Source of the DNA: Conidiobolus incongruus B7586 | Taxonomy: Eukaryota; Entomophthoromycota; Entomophthoromycetes; Entomophthorales; Conidiobolaceae | Assembly (NCBI GenBank): GCA_000697335.1 | Contig: JNEM01014556.1 | Span: forward strand, 1 to 27,447 | Direction: 5' to 3' | Length of the DNA: 27,447 nucleotides | Part shown: in pieces, positions 10,107 through 20,791 of the stretch | How positions within the stretch are numbered: the stretch's first letter is position 1 | Layout: every line of letters begins with the position of its first letter | Notes under the pieces: model-generated | Seen by the model: the letters and a program-made list of their open reading frames with translations, nothing else | Databases searched by the model: none | Told to the model about the DNA's origin: nothing | Translations under genes and position numbers: made by a program

Positions 10107-11018
10107 TCAATCTCTAGTAATGAATTTTGAGAACATCTTGGAAATCGATTCAGATAACATTGGATCCATATAAATAACGATAAGACAATTAACAACATTG
10201 TGCATGAGTAGCAGCAAATTTGTAATATACTCCATAGTCCACGGTCGTCTCAGCCCAGTAAACCACTGGTAGCACCACCCGACAACCTTACCGATATAGG
10301 AGACGACGAAGCAAACGATAATGAGTAAAGATCTCAATAAGATTTTCTGATTCTCTCTCTTTACCAAATCCTTATCAAGATTCAATTCCAGTTGAGATTT
10401 CATAGATCTTTGGTATTGGACAAGAATAATTGCGAAATAGCATAATGTAACAATGACGAATGTTAAGATATAACATACTGCAAAATATTTGGTCAAGTGA
10501 GCTAATCCAGAGTTAAGATTATTGTTACAGCCGAGTGCGATGATGGATAAGACAAAGTTCTTTTTGGCACATATGATCAATATAATGACGATATGAATGG
10601 TCATCAATATGGAGAGGATTGTATACCATATTTTGGAATTGAATTTCAGTTTAAAAATTATTAATAGCATGCGCTCAAGGCTGAGGAGTGCGATGGGATA
10701 TACCGCTAGATTGTTGAACGCTCCAGCTGTCAAATATTCCACAATGCACGCGTCGATGTGGAACGCGTAGATATTGTACGGCCACTTGATCGTTATGCCC
10801 CTCCCAATATTGGCAATAGATCCTAACAGGCTCAATCCCACCACGAATAGCGATAAGATCGTGTCGATATGGAGGGGCCTCTGTTTTCTAAATATTTGAA
10901 TGACTATATAACTGGACAATATAGCTCCCAAAATTCCAAATAACAAACTTTGAGCTACGAGCCCATCCTTGTAATAGAAATTATCCTGGTCTATTCTAAT
11001 GGCTTCGGAATCCATCAA
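10107..11018 (-). CDS. 7TM class-A-like G-protein-coupled receptor, family member 2
   Basis: 303 aa with a very short N-terminus and seven hydrophobic segments: about residues 21-43, 52-72, 91-113, 130-150, 178-200, 229-248 and 263-283. Class-A-like marks are Glu115-Arg116-Met117 at the end of TM3, in the position of (D/E)RY, Cys91 at the start of TM3 and Cys164 in the second outer loop, a likely disulfide, and a TM7 end reading NCLIVIYMDP (residues 277-286) in the place of NPxxY. Family motifs are KWPYN (outer loop 1), KSQLELNLDKDLVKRENQKIL (split here: KSQLELN and RENQKIL; third inner loop) and RRPWT (outer loop 3). The next in-frame Met (11015) aligns better with the MNSEA/MDSEA starts of its relatives. 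Intronless. A plasma-membrane sensor coupled to a G protein is inferred; the ligand is unknown. Upstream only a weak TATA-like ATATTTAAAT is seen. Confidence 0.93.
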   Translation of the reverse strand: MMDSEAIRIDQDNFYYKDGLVAQSLLFGILGAILSSYIVIQIFRKQRPLHIDTILSLFVVGLSLLGSIANIGRGITIKWPYNIYAFHIDACIVEYLTAGAFNNLAVYPIALLSLERMLLIIFKLKFNSKIWYTILSILMTIHIVIILIICAKKNFVLSIIALGCNNNLNSGLAHLTKYFAVCYILTFVIVTLCYFAIILVQYQRSMKSQLELNLDKDLVKRENQKILLRSLLIIVCFVVSYIGKVVGWCYQWFTGLRRPWTMEYITNLLLLMHNVVNCLIVIYMDPMLSESISKMFSKFITRD

Positions 11019-11653
11019 TGACTCTTTGGAATCAAATTGATGATATTACAGAATATTTAAATCATTATTAGGACTTAGAACTTTATTGGTGCGAAAATTC
11101 ATTACTATTTTATCAAATGAAAAGTGATGCTTTTCTCACATTGTTTAGTATTTTTGATCACATTATTGCTTTAGATAAAAAATAATTTGTTGATTGGTTA
11201 TGAGTTGATTTAAACTGAAACCGTGGTAGGCTTGCTATTTCAAATTGAAAATTTTCAACTAAAATGGCTATATCCATCAAGAAATTGTCCAAGATTGAGG
11301 ATTAGATGTATGTAAATATAATAATATTCTAACAAGGTTGAAAGCGTTCATTCTATTTTGCCATGGTTATGCATTCAATTGTGATAAAACTTTGAAAGAA
11401 CAATATATGCAATCATTGCATGAATTTTTGGTTAATTTAAAATTATTAAAATATTTAGTTGAAGAAAATATATATTAAAATGTTTTATATATAGTATATA
11501 ATATCTCAACAGTTGGAAATATTGGATTAAAGACTATCCATCCATATTATTGTTACAATAGAATTTTTTATTAATCATATTTAATCAAAATTATAATAAT
11601 ATTTATGTAATGGGTTATAATATTCCAATTGTTATCAAAAAAACTAACATAAT
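11019..11653. other. Intergenic between two intact receptor genes
   Basis: A weak TATA-like ATATTTAAAT lies at 11053-11062, 35-44 bases before the downstream gene's ATG. A small dyad ATGCAA-TCA-TTGCAT lies at 11407-11421. No further gene is seen, so each receptor appears to have its own promoter. Confidence 0.5.
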
Positions 11654-12562
11654 TTATTCTCTAGACATTAACTTTGAAAACCTATTATATATTGACTTAG
11701 AAAGTGTAGGATCCATATAAATTACAATTAAACTATTTGCAACGTTGTGCATGACGTGAAAAAGGTTGGCAATATAGTCCAAAGTCCAAGGTCTCCTTTG
11801 ACCTGTAATCCACTGGTAGACCCAACCAGTAATTTTACCAGCATAAGAAATTACAAAGCAGATGATAATGAAGGTTGATCTGAATAAAATTTTTCGATTT
11901 TCCCTCTTTACTAAATCCTTATCTAAATTTAACTCTAATCGGGATTTCATAGACCTTTTGTATTGAATTACACTTATTGATAGATAGCTGAAGGTGACAA
12001 TTAAAAACGATATAATATAACACACTGTGAAGTACTTAGTAATGAAGGAGTAAAATGAATGGATATTGTTGTTACAGCCGAGTGCTACGATGGATAGCAC
12101 AAAGTTCTTTTGCCAGCAAATGATTAAAGTCATGATAAGATGAATGGTTAATAGTATCCCCAGGATGGATATCCACAATTTACTAGAGAATTTGGCTTTA
12201 AAAATAATGAGTAGCATCCTCTCCAAACTGAGTAACGCAATTGGATACACGCCTATCAAATTGAACGTAGAAGCTGTCAAGTAATCGACGATGCATGCGT
12301 CAATATAGTAAGCGAATACATTATACGGCCACTTGATAGCTATCCCTCGAGCAATGTTGAAAATGGATCCGCACAACCCAATGGCAATTGTAATCCCTGA
12401 CAAAATCGTATCAATATGGATTGGTCGGGGTTTTTTGACAATTTCGCGAATTATATAAGAGCATAATACAACTCCCAAAATACCAAATATGAGACTTTGA
12501 GCGACTAAACCATCTTTGTAGTAAAGATTTTCTTCGTCTAATTTGATAGCTTCGGAATTCAT
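11654..12562 (-). CDS. 7TM class-A-like G-protein-coupled receptor, family member 3
   Basis: 302 aa, collinear with the member at 10107-11018 minus one leading Met, so the same seven helices fall one residue earlier. Cys90 and Cys163 are the likely disulfide pair. Glu114-Arg115-Met116 closes TM3. KWPYN is present in outer loop 1, RRPWT in outer loop 3, and NSLIVIYMDP ends TM7. The start MNSEAIKLDEENLYYKDG is the family-typical N-terminus, with no room for a signal peptide, as usual for short-tailed class A receptors. The C-tail is short (RFSKLMSRE), with no palmitoylation Cys. A TATA box on the coding strand lies 42-49 bases upstream. It is the closest intact relative of the pseudogenes at 3195-4133, 13202-14110 and 14707-15632 by eye. 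Function is inferred from fold; the ligand is unknown. Confidence 0.93.
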   Translation of the reverse strand: MNSEAIKLDEENLYYKDGLVAQSLIFGILGVVLCSYIIREIVKKPRPIHIDTILSGITIAIGLCGSIFNIARGIAIKWPYNVFAYYIDACIVDYLTASTFNLIGVYPIALLSLERMLLIIFKAKFSSKLWISILGILLTIHLIMTLIICWQKNFVLSIVALGCNNNIHSFYSFITKYFTVCYIISFLIVTFSYLSISVIQYKRSMKSRLELNLDKDLVKRENRKILFRSTFIIICFVISYAGKITGWVYQWITGQRRPWTLDYIANLFHVMHNVANSLIVIYMDPTLSKSIYNRFSKLMSRE

Positions 12563-13201
12563 CTATTCATAATATTGGTTCTAACATTGTTGACATTGTA
12601 TAATATTTATATCTTAGAATTTTTTCAGATTTTGTGGTTTTAAACTTTATTTTACCCAATAATAAATATTGCATTTCTGACTTAATTTTTTTAATTTTTT
12701 ATTAATTTTAGTATTGACTACAAAATAAGATAATATGATTGGTTAAATGTGATACAATTTGTGACTGTTATAGGTTTACTATACTTCAGATTGACATTTT
12801 TTGAATGAGTTGAGTGTAGTTGATATGGAATAAAGAATTAAGGTTACACTATTCAAAAAAATAAAAATTCATTTATTAAAGGTTAATAAGATCGAATTTA
12901 ATATAAGTTTGTTTTCAATCAATTGGAATAAATTTTCAAAGATCAATATGTTTGGTCATATTTAGAATTGTAATGAATTACTGTTTATAAATATATGATA
13001 GTTGTAATTAACGCTGTTATAAAATGTGTAAAATATCTAATTGACTTAGTATTTCAAATGAATCACTATCAATTCATATAGTTTATAACCAATTAAATAT
13101 TAGGATCAAAATACACAATGATGAGATTATAATTATAATGTATTATAATATAAATTTTAAATTTTGTTCATAATCTAATAATAGCTTAATAACAGATATA
13201 T
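12563..13201. other. Intergenic upstream of receptor 3
   Basis: The receptor 3 TATA box is at 12604-12611. The rest is AT-rich with nothing recognised. Confidence 0.5.
12604..12611 (-). promoter_or_regulatory. TATA box of receptor 3
   Basis: TATAAATA on the minus strand, 42-49 bases before the ATG at 12562. The spacing agrees with the TATA boxes of receptors 6 and 7. Confidence 0.5.
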
Positions 13202-14110
13202 TTATCCTATACTTAATAATTTTGAAAAATGAGGGTATACCAATTCAGATAGTAGAAAGTCCATTTAAATGGCAATCACATTATTCACTATATTACACAT
13301 AAAGTAAAGAAGATTGGCAATATAGTCCGAAATCCAAAATCTTCTTTCACTCCTGATCCAATGATATACCCAATAAACGGTTTTAACTAAATACTACATC
13401 ATCAACCAAATGATAGTCAGAAATATTTTCAGTAAAATTTTCTGATTTTTTCTCTTGATCATACTTTTTCAAATTCAAATCTGATTAGAACTTAACTGAT
13501 CTACAATATTTAACAATAAAGATTGATGCACTACTAATAGTCATCATTAAAATAGATTTACATAAGAAATTGAGAAATGCTGTATAATAAATGGAGTATT
13601 TGAATGAATATTGCTATTATATCGGAATGCTAGTATTGATACTAGAAAGTTCTTATTAACGAAATTAGTGATGACGAATATAAAACGAACACTCATCAAT
13701 AATAATAGTAGTTTAAACTAAACTTTACTACTGAATTTCAATTTTAAATCAATTAATAATATTCTTTTTAAACTGAGTAGAGCAATTGGATAGCATTCTA
13801 TCAAATTAAATTTCTCAACTATCAATTACTTCGCAACACAAACATTCAAAAAATACAAAAATATTTTGTAAGGTCATTTAATAAGTATACTCCTACAAAT
13901 ATTAAATACCGATTCTAAGTGCCTGATGGTGATGGTAATTTCAACAGAATAGTATCGATATCGATAAGTTTCGTTTTTTTTCGAAATTTGACAAATTATA
14001 ATAAACATAAATCACTCCCATAGTGCAAAATAATAAGTAATAGATGACCAATGCAAATTTATAGTATTTGCAATAGTTGACTACTTTAAAAGCGTTATAA
14101 TAGATTGCGA
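13202..14110 (-). pseudogene. 7TM receptor pseudogene 4, heavily decayed
   Basis: Read on the minus strand, the family order is visible throughout. It begins with YYKFALVIYYLFCTMGVIYV (compare YYKDGLVAQSLIFGILG), continues with SNFEKKRNL and ISIDTILL-like remnants, then a TM3-end remnant, then a third-inner-loop remnant (SDLNLKKYDQEKK), and ends HFSKLLSIG (compare RFSKLMSRE). Many stops and frame changes occur along its length, and the KWPYN and RRPWT motifs are damaged. The first dozen codons are not recognisable, so the upper boundary is approximate. It sits tandem, same strand, next to the intact member at 11654-12562. It is the most decayed of the four broken copies together with the one at 24348-25190. 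Confidence 0.85.
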
Positions 14111-14706
14111 TAGATTAGACAATTTTTTAAACTCCTATGAATTCCTTAAGATATAAATTTCTAAAATTTTTAATTTTTAATTTGAAATTTGAATAAATTT
14201 CAATTCTCCAAATATAATGTAAGAAAAACTAGTTCTTCAAATCTAAAATGTTTCCTATACAAGATAATCTTCATAACTATCTCAAAATGTATGAATACGA
14301 AGAGATTAAAATATTAAATAAATATTTAAACTATTAATAGTTAAAAATCATTGTATGACTACATAAATATTATTATTCCATTTCTGATATTTTAAGGTGT
14401 GGTGAATGGGGAATATTGACTATTAATGGAAATAAATTTATATTATAATCACTTTGAAGGCTGATAATAAGTAAATATCAAAATATTACATCACTCTCAA
14501 AATTATTTGAAAATTTAAATATTGTATTAGTTATAATTTGCCTTGGAATAAATCTTATATTAAATTAATATCTTTTATATTTAATTTATTGATAATAACA
14601 AATAATTTATTAATAAAAATTTTGAAGTTGAAGAGTATTAGGTCATTAAAATATATTAAATGATTTTGGAAATAGTATAAAAAATGTGGTAAATTTTTGT
14701 ATATGA
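14111..14706. other. AT-rich spacer between two receptor pseudogenes
   Basis: No gene or repeat recognised. Confidence 0.5.
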
Positions 14707-15201
14707 TTAATATTTCGATATCTGCTTTTCAAAATAAATGAATCTCAGTTCAGTTAGGGTAGGATCTATAAAAATTACCATTAACCGATCAAGTACTATA
14801 TCCATTACATGAAGAATATTGGCAATATAGCCCTTATTTCAAGGTTGTCTTAGTCCCGTGGTCCACTGATATAGCCAACCTATAATTTTACCAATGTATG
14901 GCATAATAAAGCAAATGATAATGGGAGATAACCTAAATAAAATTTTATAATTTTCTCTCTTAACAATATCCTTGTCTAAATGTAACACTAATTGAGATTT
15001 ACTGATCTTTGATAATGGGTTATAACAATTGATAGATAGCCAATTATAACTATTAAAAAATCTCTAATATAACAAATCACAAAATACTTGGTTACATAAG
15101 CATAATTTGAATTAGTGTTGCTATAGCTTACATATGAAATAATTGATAATACAAAGTTCTTTTGCACGCACAAGATAATAACATTAATAAAATGCATTTT
15201 C

Positions 15202-15232
<31 letters not shown>

Positions 15233-15632
15233 ATGAGTATAATATATAAACTTTACTACTAAATTCCATTTTAAAAATATTAATAATATCCTCTCGAAAC
15301 TGAGTAGAGTAATTGAATAAATTTTTATGAAAATCAAACGTGCAAGCGATCAAATATTCTGCAATACAAGCATCCTTAGAATAAGTATATATATTTTATG
15401 GTCGCTTGATAGTTATACTACTACCCATATTAAATATAGACCCTAAAAGCCTTATAGCGATAGTGTACCGGATGATATTGTATCGATATGGATTGATTTA
15501 GTTTTTTAAAATTTCACAAATGATATAAGTACATAATACCGCGCCTAATCTTCGAAATATTGAACTGTGAGCAACTAATGCATCTTTGTAATACATATTA
15601 ACGTCGTTGATTTTAATATCATCCCATTTCAT
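14707..15632 (-). pseudogene. 7TM receptor pseudogene 5, with a TA microsatellite inside
   Basis: It starts MKWDDIKINDVNMYYKDALV, clearly the family N-terminus, and ends near IDPTLTELRF (compare MDPTLSKSI). Recognisable parts are TM1, a first inner loop ending KNINPYRY-like, KDACIAEYLIA at the start of TM3, FVLSII in the second outer loop, and a TM6 remnant followed by QWTTGLRQP-like sequence. Several stops and frame changes are present. The 121-codon open frame at 14988-15353 is the middle of this gene and is extended by an in-frame TA repeat that encodes a Tyr-Ile run. Same strand and similar spacing as its neighbours, so it is part of the tandem array. Confidence 0.88.
15203..15232. repeat. 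TA microsatellite inside receptor pseudogene 5
   Basis: An almost pure (TA)n run of about 30 bases, replacing the TM4-region coding sequence that intact relatives have. It probably expanded after the gene lost constraint. Confidence 0.8.
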
Positions 15633-16877
15633 TCATAGATTTTATTTCTCAAACAGTAATCCATAATGGAAATTATTGAAAACCAGCTGTTACTTCAATT
15701 GATTGAAAAATTAATGAGTTTTAAACTGAATCCAATTTCTTCCAAAAAAAGCTAGACTACTAATTTGTCTAGTTATGCTTTTTGAATGTTATTAGTGTTA
15801 GAATCTACAAAACTATATTGGCTAGATTTTGAATCCAAACGAAACTGAGTGTGGCTAGGTAGGTTAATTTCAAATTGTTTAAAATCATTAACCAATACTT
15901 TAAATAATTCTAATTTACTTCATATTTTATAATAAACTTTTAATTGAATTTCCTATTTTGGTTATATATGATGTGGAAGAGTCATAAACTGTGAGTCTAT
16001 ATTTATAAAAAAAGCATGACATTGTTTTTGTATAAATTTCTTCATATTTTTTGTAAATTGAAATTCAATCCTGATAAAATTAACAACTTCTAAACAAAGA
16101 TTATACCAATATATTACATATTCCTCACCTCTAATTCAATATTCATTCACCAATTATCAAATGATTTTGATATTATAATCTTTCTTGTTTGGTTTAAAAT
16201 AACTCAGATTCACACTGGATTCAATTAGATGAAGATATCATGATATTTCCCTAATTAATATCAAGGAATCTTAATATATTCAGAATGTGGCTTGCTAATT
16301 CTGAATTATAATTCTGATATATTAATTATAATCAAGAGTAATATTTTAAAACAGGTTATGATTCAATATTTCTATTGGGATCAAAAATTTTATTCAATAT
16401 AAATTTAAAAATTTTTTAAAAGCAATACAATTTAATATTAAAGAATAATCATATATAAGTATTTTAGCAACTAAAAGCGGGAATATTTTAAATAATTTAA
16501 ATAGTATAATTTGATATTTAAATATTTTAAATTGTGGAACATATGTGATTAATCTTAAAATCCAATAAATCATGAATAATATTATTTAATTATTGATAAA
16601 TAATCTTTGAATGAAAAATATATTTAATCATAAAATTCTGATGCTACTCTTATCAAATACAATTATTTAATTTCAATTGAAAAACATGGTGAATTAAGAC
16701 TATTGATTTTTTCTCCTATATACTTTGAAATAATTTAAAACATTATAATAATAAATTATAATAATTTTAATTATCATTAAATATTACTGAATTTTAATAT
16801 ATTTTATTGTACTTAGTTTCAAATTAAAATAAATCTTGTAATAAAATCGATTGAATATTTATGATGGAGAATAATCC
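15633..16877. other. AT-rich intergenic, no gene seen
   Basis: Between receptor pseudogene 5 and the first LTR-like island. Nothing recognised. Confidence 0.5.
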
Positions 16878-17297
16878 TGTCAATTACTCAAGAAACTCCG
16901 ATTACCGCAGGATTCGCGAAGTCACATTGGAGATATCACATCCCATGAACTAGTTGATCCTATTACTTTCCGCTCGTAAGTCATTCATGTCCACAAAAAT
17001 CAACAATGGAACCTAATATAAGATTATCATAAGCAAACTAATAAACACATCTTCTATCTTCATTTTCAAAAGTATACCGTCTCTAAGTTTTTCTCGTAAC
17101 CCTCACAAAAGTGTTGAGTCGTGACGAGCGTGAGATATTTACTTTATTCAAAGAACCCGATTCGTAACAAGTCATTTTCACCTACTTTGGTGAACCCCAA
17201 TAATTTCCCTTAATTACTTGGTAATTTATCGTTTACCACTGGCGATTCCCCGTTTAAGCTCGTAAAACCCATTGTTGTCAGTGTTAACGCCCCGACA
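16878..17297 (-). mobile_element. Probable solo LTR, GC-richer island A
   Basis: A 420-bp island much richer in G and C than its surroundings and with no long open frame. On the minus strand it begins TGTCGGGGCGTTAACACTG and ends GTAATTGACA, giving TG...CA ends with a TGTC/GACA inverted repeat. The end resembles GTAGTTGACA of the solo LTR at 8266-8782. No matching 5-bp duplication flanks it (AATCC left, TTTAT right), and no internal retroelement region adjoins. It is probably a solo LTR or a recombination product of two elements. Orientation is chosen from the G-rich TGTCGGGG start and is uncertain. Confidence 0.6.
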
Positions 17298-18617
17298 TTT
17301 ATCAAAATTATTCAACAAAATGGAAAATATATTAAAAAACTAAGTTATATATCACTATAAGCTCAAAAAATTAATATAGAATCAATTCAGATACTTGCAT
17401 TTTCATTATTGGCTTAGGTATTTTCTAAACATAGGGTAAATATCGACTTTTATACTTATTGATCTATTAGAAATCAAAAATATAATGCTATATTTGAATA
17501 CCATATTTATTAATTACTTCAAAATAGTGCAATAAGGTAATGAAGAAATCCTGTTTCTTTTTTAAGAAAAATAAACCTTAAAAATATTTTTTGTAACAAT
17601 AATTTTTTTCTTTATATGATTTAAAATATAATTTATAAAACTAAATTAGCTATATTTTAATTTATTATAAAAGAGATATCAGATTTATTAGCCTTTAGGA
17701 ATAATGGAATTTGTCAATTTTAAAAAAAATTATGGAATATACTCTATCACATAATATATGATAAATCTTAAGCTAAAATTAATATCAAGTTAAATCATAC
17801 TTATAGTAGGTGAATTATTTTATATATGCTATTTTATCATTGAGATAACCCTCAAAATCAAAATTTTAAACTATAAAATCTAATAAAATTAAATTATTTC
17901 ATTTAATTCCAAAATTTTTGATTAAATTGAATGAATCTCTATCCATCATAATATATATTAAATATTCAATACTATTAAAAGTATATAACATACCTTAATC
18001 AAATTAACAACCTTTTAGTGGATAAATATTTTTGATTTGAATATTATTTAATTTATTGATATATCTTTGCAACGAACATATTGATAAATAATTAGATTCT
18101 GATAAAACACTATATTTAGTCTAATCAAATTCAATTAAATATTTGAAAAATTAATTAAGGTCATTCATAAAATGCCATATTTTCAATTTCTTGATTAATT
18201 TTGAACCCGCAAAATATTCAAAATATTATAAATTTGGAAAAAATTTAAAATCTATATAACAAACAACAGAAATAATGAGATTTAAAATGAAAATGTTTTA
18301 TTTTATGTATAAAGGTATATAAAATTATATGATAAATACAATTGGATTAAAAGTCTATTAATTTTATTAATTCTCCCACAAATACACCAATATAATTATG
18401 GTTAATATTATTTATTATTATAAAATTTATACTCATTTAATTTCCTTAAAAATATTTTGAAATTATACACTAAATTTTTATTTTTTAAGTTTTTGATAAT
18501 TAGCATTATCAAAATAGCAAACCTGAAGCAAACCAATGTACTGAATTGATTATTATCCTCTTCTAATATGGTATTACTTTTTTATCCTTTATAATACTTA
18601 CATATATAAATACCGGC
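17298..18617. other. Very AT-rich intergenic between two LTR-like islands
   Basis: No gene and no retroelement coding remnant recognised by eye. It lacks anything resembling an internal region joining the two islands into one element. Confidence 0.5.
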
Positions 18618-18936
18618 TGTGAAGTCAAGTGTGTGATAAAATTAAGTAAATAGTCGTCTTCCCCGACGGTTCCTGTGAGATGATATAAAGGGATAGATTA
18701 TTGATTAACATATATTGTAGGACAGTGCCTAGAAAGAGGACCAACTTGATAACTGAATTGTAATCGGAATATTTATAGTTAAGTTGACGTGTCCTATTGG
18801 CCTTCGGGTAACAAGTCGAGTGAAATGATTGATTCCGAAGGTTGGAGGTATTTGTTGATCACCTTGCAGGTGGATATATTTAGTAATAATGAGTGATTTG
18901 AATTGTGAGGGTTGAGAGGGTCTCCGACCCGTGACA
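18618..18936 (-). mobile_element. Probable solo LTR, GC-richer island B
   Basis: On the minus strand the island begins TGTCACGGGTCGGAGACCC, very like the TGTCACGAGTCA start of the solo LTR at 8266. It contains CTATAAATATT, a good core-promoter TATA box, and probably ends ...GACTTCACA, about 319 bp. No target-site duplication was found at the chosen ends, so the 3' boundary is approximate. The 72-codon open frame at 18729-18947 lies almost wholly inside it, crosses its 5' edge, and is not a gene. The sequence differs from island A, so at least two LTR families are present. Confidence 0.55.
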
Positions 18937-19861
18937 ATATATATCATTGAGTATTTAATATTATTATTTTATTTATAATTTGTCAATCAATAACTATATA
19001 ATCAATTGAAAAAAAATTTAATGGCATTCTTCAAAACCGTCAGTAATAGAGGTATATTAATCATCAACCAGAATTTATTTTCAGTTTGAGACCACATTTG
19101 AAAAAGACCCTGAGTTAATCTATTCTGTTAATCAAAAGAAAATCATTATTTGAAATTAATTGATCTAATTCAATATGAAGGATTATTAGAAAAGCATTTC
19201 AATTTATTAACAAATTTTTGAATTTGAGTCCATGATTCAAAATTAGAAAACCAATTCTAATTTTCATTAAATAAATATCTATTTTTGTAAATTCAATGAC
19301 TATATTTGTCAATATTAACAATATTACCATATATATATACTATGTATTATAGCAAAAAATCCAAAAAGATTAACCCAATGTGATATTTTGCCCTCTTTCA
19401 AAACAAGGTAATGCATTAATCAAAGTCACTCAAATGCTCAAAATATATATATTTTGAATATATAGAATTTTTGTTTAAATCAACTTTGAATTTAGTAATC
19501 CTCAATATTATGAAATATATGAAAAGCGCTTTATTGTTAAAAATTTATTCAAAATCAATTCAATTATTGCAATATTTTTATAATTGGAAATCAAATTTTA
19601 ATATGAAATAATCAAAAATGTCCAATCTTTGGTAAAATAGCAATAAAAAAGTTGATTACACTTTATAATGAAATATTTTTCAATCTTCATTTTCTAAATT
19701 AACATCATTAGAACATATCATTTACATTAAAAGCATACAATTTAATCCTGTTGATGCTTCGAATAGCTTTATAAATATATATCCAAAATCTTAGCTTCAA
19801 ATTGATATATCATAAAATTTAATTTTTTCAGTTTTATAAATACTTTTTTTGTGAGATCATA
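18937..19861. other. AT-rich intergenic, no gene seen
   Basis: Between LTR-like island B and the 3' end of receptor 6. Nothing recognised. Confidence 0.5.
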
Positions 19862-20791
19862 TTAGGCGGGTCGATTAATAGATGGATTTCGTAGGGATAT
19901 CAATAGTTTAAATCGATTTAGGGTATCTTCATATAATGACGGATCCATATATAATACAATACAACAATTCGCTACGTGATGCATTAATTGTAGCGCATTA
20001 CTAACATAATCCAAGGTCCAGGGTCTTAATTTTCCAGTAGCCCATTGATAATACCAACTTAAGTCTTTACCAATATATGCCACAATAAAGCAAATAATAA
20101 TTAGGGAAGATCTAAATAAAATTTTCAAGTTTTCTTTCCTAACTAAATTTTTGTCCAGGTTTAATCGCAACTGCATTTTCATTGATCTCCTGTATTGTAC
20201 AATTATAATAGATATATAATTAACAGCTACTGATAAAAAGCATATGGAATAAATAACTGCCACATATTTTGTCATCACAGAAATTTTGGAATGGAAATTT
20301 GATACACAACCAAAAGCGATTTGCGAGAATAAAAATTGCTTATGCGTACAGATTATAAGAAATAAAGCAATGTGAACAAAAATAAATATAGCAATCAAAC
20401 TATACCATATTTTGCGTGATATAGTAATTTTAAAAACTATTAACAACATTCTTTCATAACTCAAAAAGGAAATAGAATAAACTGCCATTGAATTGAACAT
20501 AGCAGAAGTTAAATATTCAAAAATACACGCCTCTTTATGGTAAACAAAAATATTATACGGCCACTTAATCATTATTCCTCTAGCAATATTCGATATAGAC
20601 GCTAAAAAACCAATAACAATAGTAACAAAAGAAAGGATAGTATCCATATGAAGCGGTCGAGGTTTTTTCGAAATCTTTATCATAATAAATATTGATAAAA
20701 TTGCGCCTACTCCGCCAAATATTAAGGAAAGAGCTACCAATCCTTCTTTGTAATAGGCATTGTCTTTGTCAATTTGGATTGCTTCTTCCAT
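19862..20791 (-). CDS. 7TM class-A-like G-protein-coupled receptor, family member 6
   Basis: 309 aa, starting MEEAIQIDKDNAYYKEG. Seven hydrophobic segments lie at about residues 19-41, 50-70, 89-111, 128-148, 176-198, 227-247 and 261-281. Cys89 and Cys162 are the likely disulfide pair, and Glu113-Arg114-Met115 ends TM3. KWPYN is in outer loop 1, LRPWT in outer loop 3 and NCCIVLYMDP at the end of TM7. The third inner loop reads LRLNLDKNLVRKENLKIL, with KN where members 2 and 3 have KD. The C-tail is longer than in members 2 and 3, ending RNPSINRPA, a feature shared with member 7 (RNPQINQSEV). These two therefore form a second subgroup. A TATA box CGTATATAAA lies on the coding strand 42-51 bases before the ATG. 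Intronless and open throughout. Ligand and G-protein partner are unknown. Confidence 0.93.
   Translation of the reverse strand: MEEAIQIDKDNAYYKEGLVALSLIFGGVGAILSIFIMIKISKKPRPLHMDTILSFVTIVIGFLASISNIARGIMIKWPYNIFVYHKEACIFEYLTSAMFNSMAVYSISFLSYERMLLIVFKITISRKIWYSLIAIFIFVHIALFLIICTHKQFLFSQIAFGCVSNFHSKISVMTKYVAVIYSICFLSVAVNYISIIIVQYRRSMKMQLRLNLDKNLVRKENLKILFRSSLIIICFIVAYIGKDLSWYYQWATGKLRPWTLDYVSNALQLMHHVANCCIVLYMDPSLYEDTLNRFKLLISLRNPSINRPA

Noticed and set aside
16878-18936. A single full LTR retrotransposon bounded by islands A and B
   Set aside because: The two islands do not share sequence as paired LTRs must, and the 1.3 kb between them shows no gag or pol remnant.
18729-18947. 72-codon minus-strand open frame
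   Set aside because: It lies almost entirely in LTR-like island B, crosses the island's edge, and has no relative in the window.
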